Part shown: in pieces, positions 60,490 to 64,000 of the stretch
Layout: each line of letters begins with the position of its first letter
Numbering within the stretch: the first letter of the stretch is position 1
Assembly (NCBI GenBank): GCA_026686845.1
Contig: JAIVEN010000011.1
Location: 26,522,501 to 26,586,500 of the forward strand
Source of the DNA: Adenanthera pavonina
Taxonomy: Eukaryota > Streptophyta > Magnoliopsida > Fabales > Fabaceae
Direction: 5' to 3'
DNA: 64,000 bases
Position numbers and translations under genes: made by a program
The notes under the pieces: generated by a model
What the model was told of the DNA's origin: nothing
The model's input: only the letters and a program-made list of their open reading frames with translations
Databases searched by the model: none

Positions 60490-62273
60490 ATGGCTGGCTT
60501 TGGAGAAAGCAAACTTCCTGAAGGGAACAACACTAATAGACCACCAGGCTACAGTGGAGAACATTATGGGTACTGGAAGATGAGGATGCAGATTTACCTC
60601 CAATCAATTGATCTTGATATCTGGTCAGTCATTGAGAAAGGAGATTTCGTCCCAATGACTCTAACTGAAGATAGAAGACACAAAGAAAAGCTAGAAGCAG
60701 AGTGGAATGAGGAAGACTGAAGGAGAGTCCAGCTAAATTTTAAAGCAAAACATTGTTTAGTCAGTGCCCTGAACTAGGACGAATTCTACAGAGTCTCACA
60801 ATGCTCCACTGTAAAAGGGATGTGGGACACTCTGCAGATTGCACATGAAGGAACAATTGGAGTCAGGGAGAACAGACTGAACACATGCATTGGAGAGTAT
60901 GAAAGCTTTAGAATGACTGAAGGAGAAACTATAAAGGAGCTACAAAAGAGATTTACTCTCATTGTGAATCAACTGAAGAGCCTGGGCAAGGAATACACTC
61001 AGTCTGAAAAAGGTAAGAAAGATACTCAGAGCTCTCCCTCTGGAATGGCAGCTCAAGGTGACAACATTAGAGGAAGCCAGAGGAGTATGAAGGAAAAATC
61101 AAAGCTCTTAAGGAAGCTGGGCTGGACAGAAAGAAGAAAGGCCTTGCCCTCAAAGCTGCTGATGAAAAGGAAGAAGAATCTGACGAAGGAGATGAGCTGG
61201 ATGAGGAAACTCTGGCTATGATGGTCAGAAAATTCGGAAGATTCTACAGCAAGAAGAAGAACAAGAGATTCTTCAAGAAGGGAGCAGCTGGTGAAAGCAA
61301 GAAAGAGGCAAAAGAGCCTGTGACTTGCTATGAATGCAAGAAGCAGGGACACATCAAATGGGATTGTCCTCAATTCCTCAAAAAGCAAGAAAAAGATAAG
61401 AGAGTTGCTGACAAAGGGAAGAAGAAGAAAGCCTACATCTCATCAATATGGGGCAACAGCTCAGATGAGGAGGAAGAGGATGAGGATGAGATTGCCAACA
61501 TCTGCCTGATGGCACTTGCTTCTGAAGAAGTCGAACCCTCATGCAGCAGTGATCAGGAAAAAGAGGTATATGAATCTGAACCTTCCCATTCTGAGTTACT
61601 TGATGTATTTCATGAGTTTCATGATGAGTTTATTAAACTTGTTAAAGAACTAAAACTAGCAAAGAGAAAGATTAATAAACTGGAATCTCAAAGTAACATT
61701 TCTAAAATTACCTCTCTACCTACTGCTGAATCTGTTTGCTGTACTTCATGTATTAAACTAAAGCAAACTAATGATTACTTAGTAAAAAGCATGTCTAGGC
61801 TCACTAGAGGTAAATATATGTTGTTTGCCTTGATGGGGAGCCAAAGAATATCACAAGGAAAAGCTGGTCTTGGCTATGATCCATGTGCTGTCAAGGAAAA
61901 GATTAGAAAGGAAAACCAGAATGCATACATGAGACATTTTGTGCATGTTGAGAGCAAAAGAAAGAAAGATCACATGTCATCTCGTATTGAAACATATAAA
62001 CAACCAAAGCATGCAAGACAAAAGTATTATCTGCATTGTTTTCTTCCTGCTTCTCAATCTAGCAGTCCCTTCACTACCTGTCATTTCTGTAACAAAAAGG
62101 GACATATTTCTAGTTCTTGTGCTTTGAAGAAAAATGGACTTGGCAGGAAAGTTGAATGGGTTCCCAAAGTTGCATCTGCATCTAGGGAAAAATCTACTGA
62201 CCGAAAAGACCCAAGCAAATTTGGGTACCTAAAAGGAAAACATAAACTTTGTTTTGCAGGTCTGTCTCAAAGC
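60490..62273 (+). pseudogene. Copia element D gag (broken)
   Basis: ATG at 60490 (MAGFGES). Stops occur at 60718 (TGA where A has CGA) and 60776 (TAG where A has CAG). A one-base insertion in an A run near 61010 shifts the frame, and a deletion of about 45 bp relative to copy C lies near 61085. From 61218 the frame is open to 62273. It has a first zinc knuckle CYECKKQGHIKWDC near 61325, an acidic SSDEEEEDEDE region, a helical KLVKELKLAKRKINKLESQ stretch, and a second knuckle CHFCNKKGHISSSC near 62080. Two CCHC knuckles about 250 residues apart are a feature of this family. Confidence 0.92.
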
Positions 62274-62289
62274 TAAGAAGAGCAACAAA

Positions 62290-64000
62290 TGGTATATGGA
62301 TAGTGCCTGCTCAAGTCACATGACTGGTGATAAGGAGAAGTTCATCACCCTTAGAGACAAGAAAGGAGGAAAGGTAACCTTTGGAGGTGATCAATATGGC
62401 AAAGTTGTTGGTATTGGCATTGTGGGCAAAACTCCGGAAACATCCATTGAAGAGGTGCTGTTTGTGATTGGCCTCAATCACAATTTACTGAGCGTGAGTC
62501 AGACCTGTGATAAAGGAAATTGGGTGCTGTTTGACTCAAAGTTTTACCTAGTCATCAGAAAAAGTGATCACAAAGTAATCCTCAAAGCTCAAAGGGATGG
62601 TAACTGTTATACTATTGATCTTGATGAACTTCCTCCCTTGGATTCTGTATGTTTAATTAGTCAGGATAATGATAGTTAGTTATGGCATAGGAGATTAGCT
62701 CATGTTAACATGAATCAATTGTCTAAACTGGTTAAAAATGAGCTAGTAACTGGCCTGCTAAAAATATCTTTTGAAAAGGACAAAGAATGTGACGCATGCA
62801 TAAGAGGAAAATAAACTAAATCATCTTTTAAATCTAAAAATGCAATTACCACAACTAGACCACTTGAATTGCTGCATATGGACTTAATTGGACCATCTAG
62901 GGTGAAAAGTCTTGGTGGTAATCTGTATGTGCTTGTAATTGTAGATGATTATTCTAGATTCACTTGGACATTATTTCTATCCTCTAAAAGTGATACCTTT
63001 GATGCATTTGTAACCTTAGCTTAGAAAGTACAAAATGAGAAAGGTATTTCTATTGTGTCTATCAGGTCAGACCATGGAGGAGAGTTTGAAAATGCATACT
63101 TCCTGAAGTACTGCAATGAGCATGGAATTGACCACAACTTCTCAGCTCTAAGGACCCCTCAACAGAATGGGGTAGTAGAAAGGAAGAACAGAACTGTAGG
63201 AGATATGGTCAGAGCTATGCTGAATGAGAAGGAACTCTCTCAAGTGTTTTGGGCTGATGCAGTGAATACAGCAAGCTACATCATAAACAGAGCCTACATC
63301 AGACCAATCCTTGGGAAGACTCCATACGAGCTGTACAAGGGAAGAAAGCCAAATCTATCCCATCTCCATGTGTTCGGATGCAAATGCTTCGTTCACAACA
63401 ATGGGAAAGAAAATCTGGGTAAGTTTGATGCCAAATCCGATGAAGGTATATTTCTGGGCTATTCTAGTAGGAGTAAGGCTTATAGAGTTTATAATAAAAG
63501 ATCAAATGTGGTAGAAGAATCTGTGCATGTGGTTTTCATTGAAAATGAAACTGTTTCAAAACATGTTACCAATGAGGATGATCTTGCTTTCAATTTTGAA
63601 AAACTGGGCATTTCTGATAAAAGTAAAACTGAACCTCCAAAGATATATGAATCTGTTAACATAGAGTAAGATATCCAGGAGAAAGAGTTTGATGAAGAAA
63701 ATAATGAAGAAACATCTCAAGAACTCCCTAGAGCTTCGAGATATCAAAGGAATCATCCTGTTGATCAAGTGATAGGGATGTTCAAGAGAAAGTCAAAACC
63801 AGAAAACAGTTAAGGGACAAAATGCTAAACTGTGCTTTCATTTCACAAATGGAACCCAAATGTGCTGAAGAAGCCTTAACTGATGATTACTGGATTTTAG
63901 CTATGCAGGATGAACAAAATCAGTTTGAAAGAAATTAAGTTTGGGATTTAGTGCCTAGGCCCAAAAATCATCCTGTCATTGGTACCAAATGGGTTTTCGG
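62290..64000 (+). pseudogene. Copia element D pol: protease, integrase, start of RT (broken, runs off window)
   Basis: Protease MDSACSSHMTGD near 62297. Integrase zinc-binding WHRRLAHVNMNQL near 62683, then core HMDLIGPS near 62878, the Asp in RSDHGGEFEN near 63065 and the Glu in VERKNRT near 63180. A C-terminal integrase stretch follows (ELYKGRKPNLSHLHVFGCKC). RT begins near 63945 with VWDLVPRPKNHPVIGTKWVF. Stops: 62677 (TAG, where C has TGG), 62812 (TAA, also in C), 63023 (TAG, where C has AAG) and 63667, and a small frame shift near 63765. Overall less decayed than C. Confidence 0.93.

Overview
The window looks like low-GC plant nuclear DNA, probably from a eudicot. It is dominated by nested LTR retrotransposons, with a Helitron, a CACTA transposon, MITEs and a LINE remnant. 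The few host-type genes have spliceosomal introns with GT..AG borders and T-rich acceptors. I see no bacterial operons, tRNA or rRNA genes, or CRISPR arrays. All calls come from reading the sequence; no database search was run.

Layout, left to right. 1-2225: minus-strand Copia element A (gag start, PBS, 5' LTR), inserted into plus-strand Copia element B (2226-6198: integrase end, RT, RNase H, 3' LTR). 6214-9275: in-phase exons of a host-type gene ending in a multi-pass membrane exon. 9848-12336, 15702-21655 and 23220-25720: three about 2.4-2.5 kb solo LTRs of one family, each with a perfect 5-bp target duplication; a fragment of a fourth lies at 13684. The middle copy carries a 3.56-kb non-autonomous CACTA element (16762-20322) that holds a protein-kinase fragment. 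22652-22810: an orphan first exon resembling EXO70A1. 25869-26405: two Stowaway-like MITEs. 28720-30827: a second host-type gene, paralogous to the first. 31834-32124: a small solo LTR.

33400-45148: a complete but decayed Copia element C of SIRE-like layout (LTR, gag, pol, an extra third ORF, LTR). 45601-47442: a solo LTR of the same family, carrying the solo LTR of a TRIM element. 47565-48030: LINE 3' end. 50166-50399: a small minus-strand ORF that ends in a splice donor. 51150-51329: a MITE. 53625-58576: the Rep/helicase gene of a Helitron, broken by frameshifts, by a tandem TRIM array (55910-57359) and by Copia element D (58577 to the window end).

The most interesting points are: (1) two paralogous membrane-protein genes of no family I recognise; (2) a TRIM tandem array with an internal domain of only about 70 bp; (3) an inverted repeat inside the solo-LTR family whose arms change together between copies; (4) a nonsense codon shared by Copia copies C and D; (5) an orderly nesting history readable from intact target duplications.
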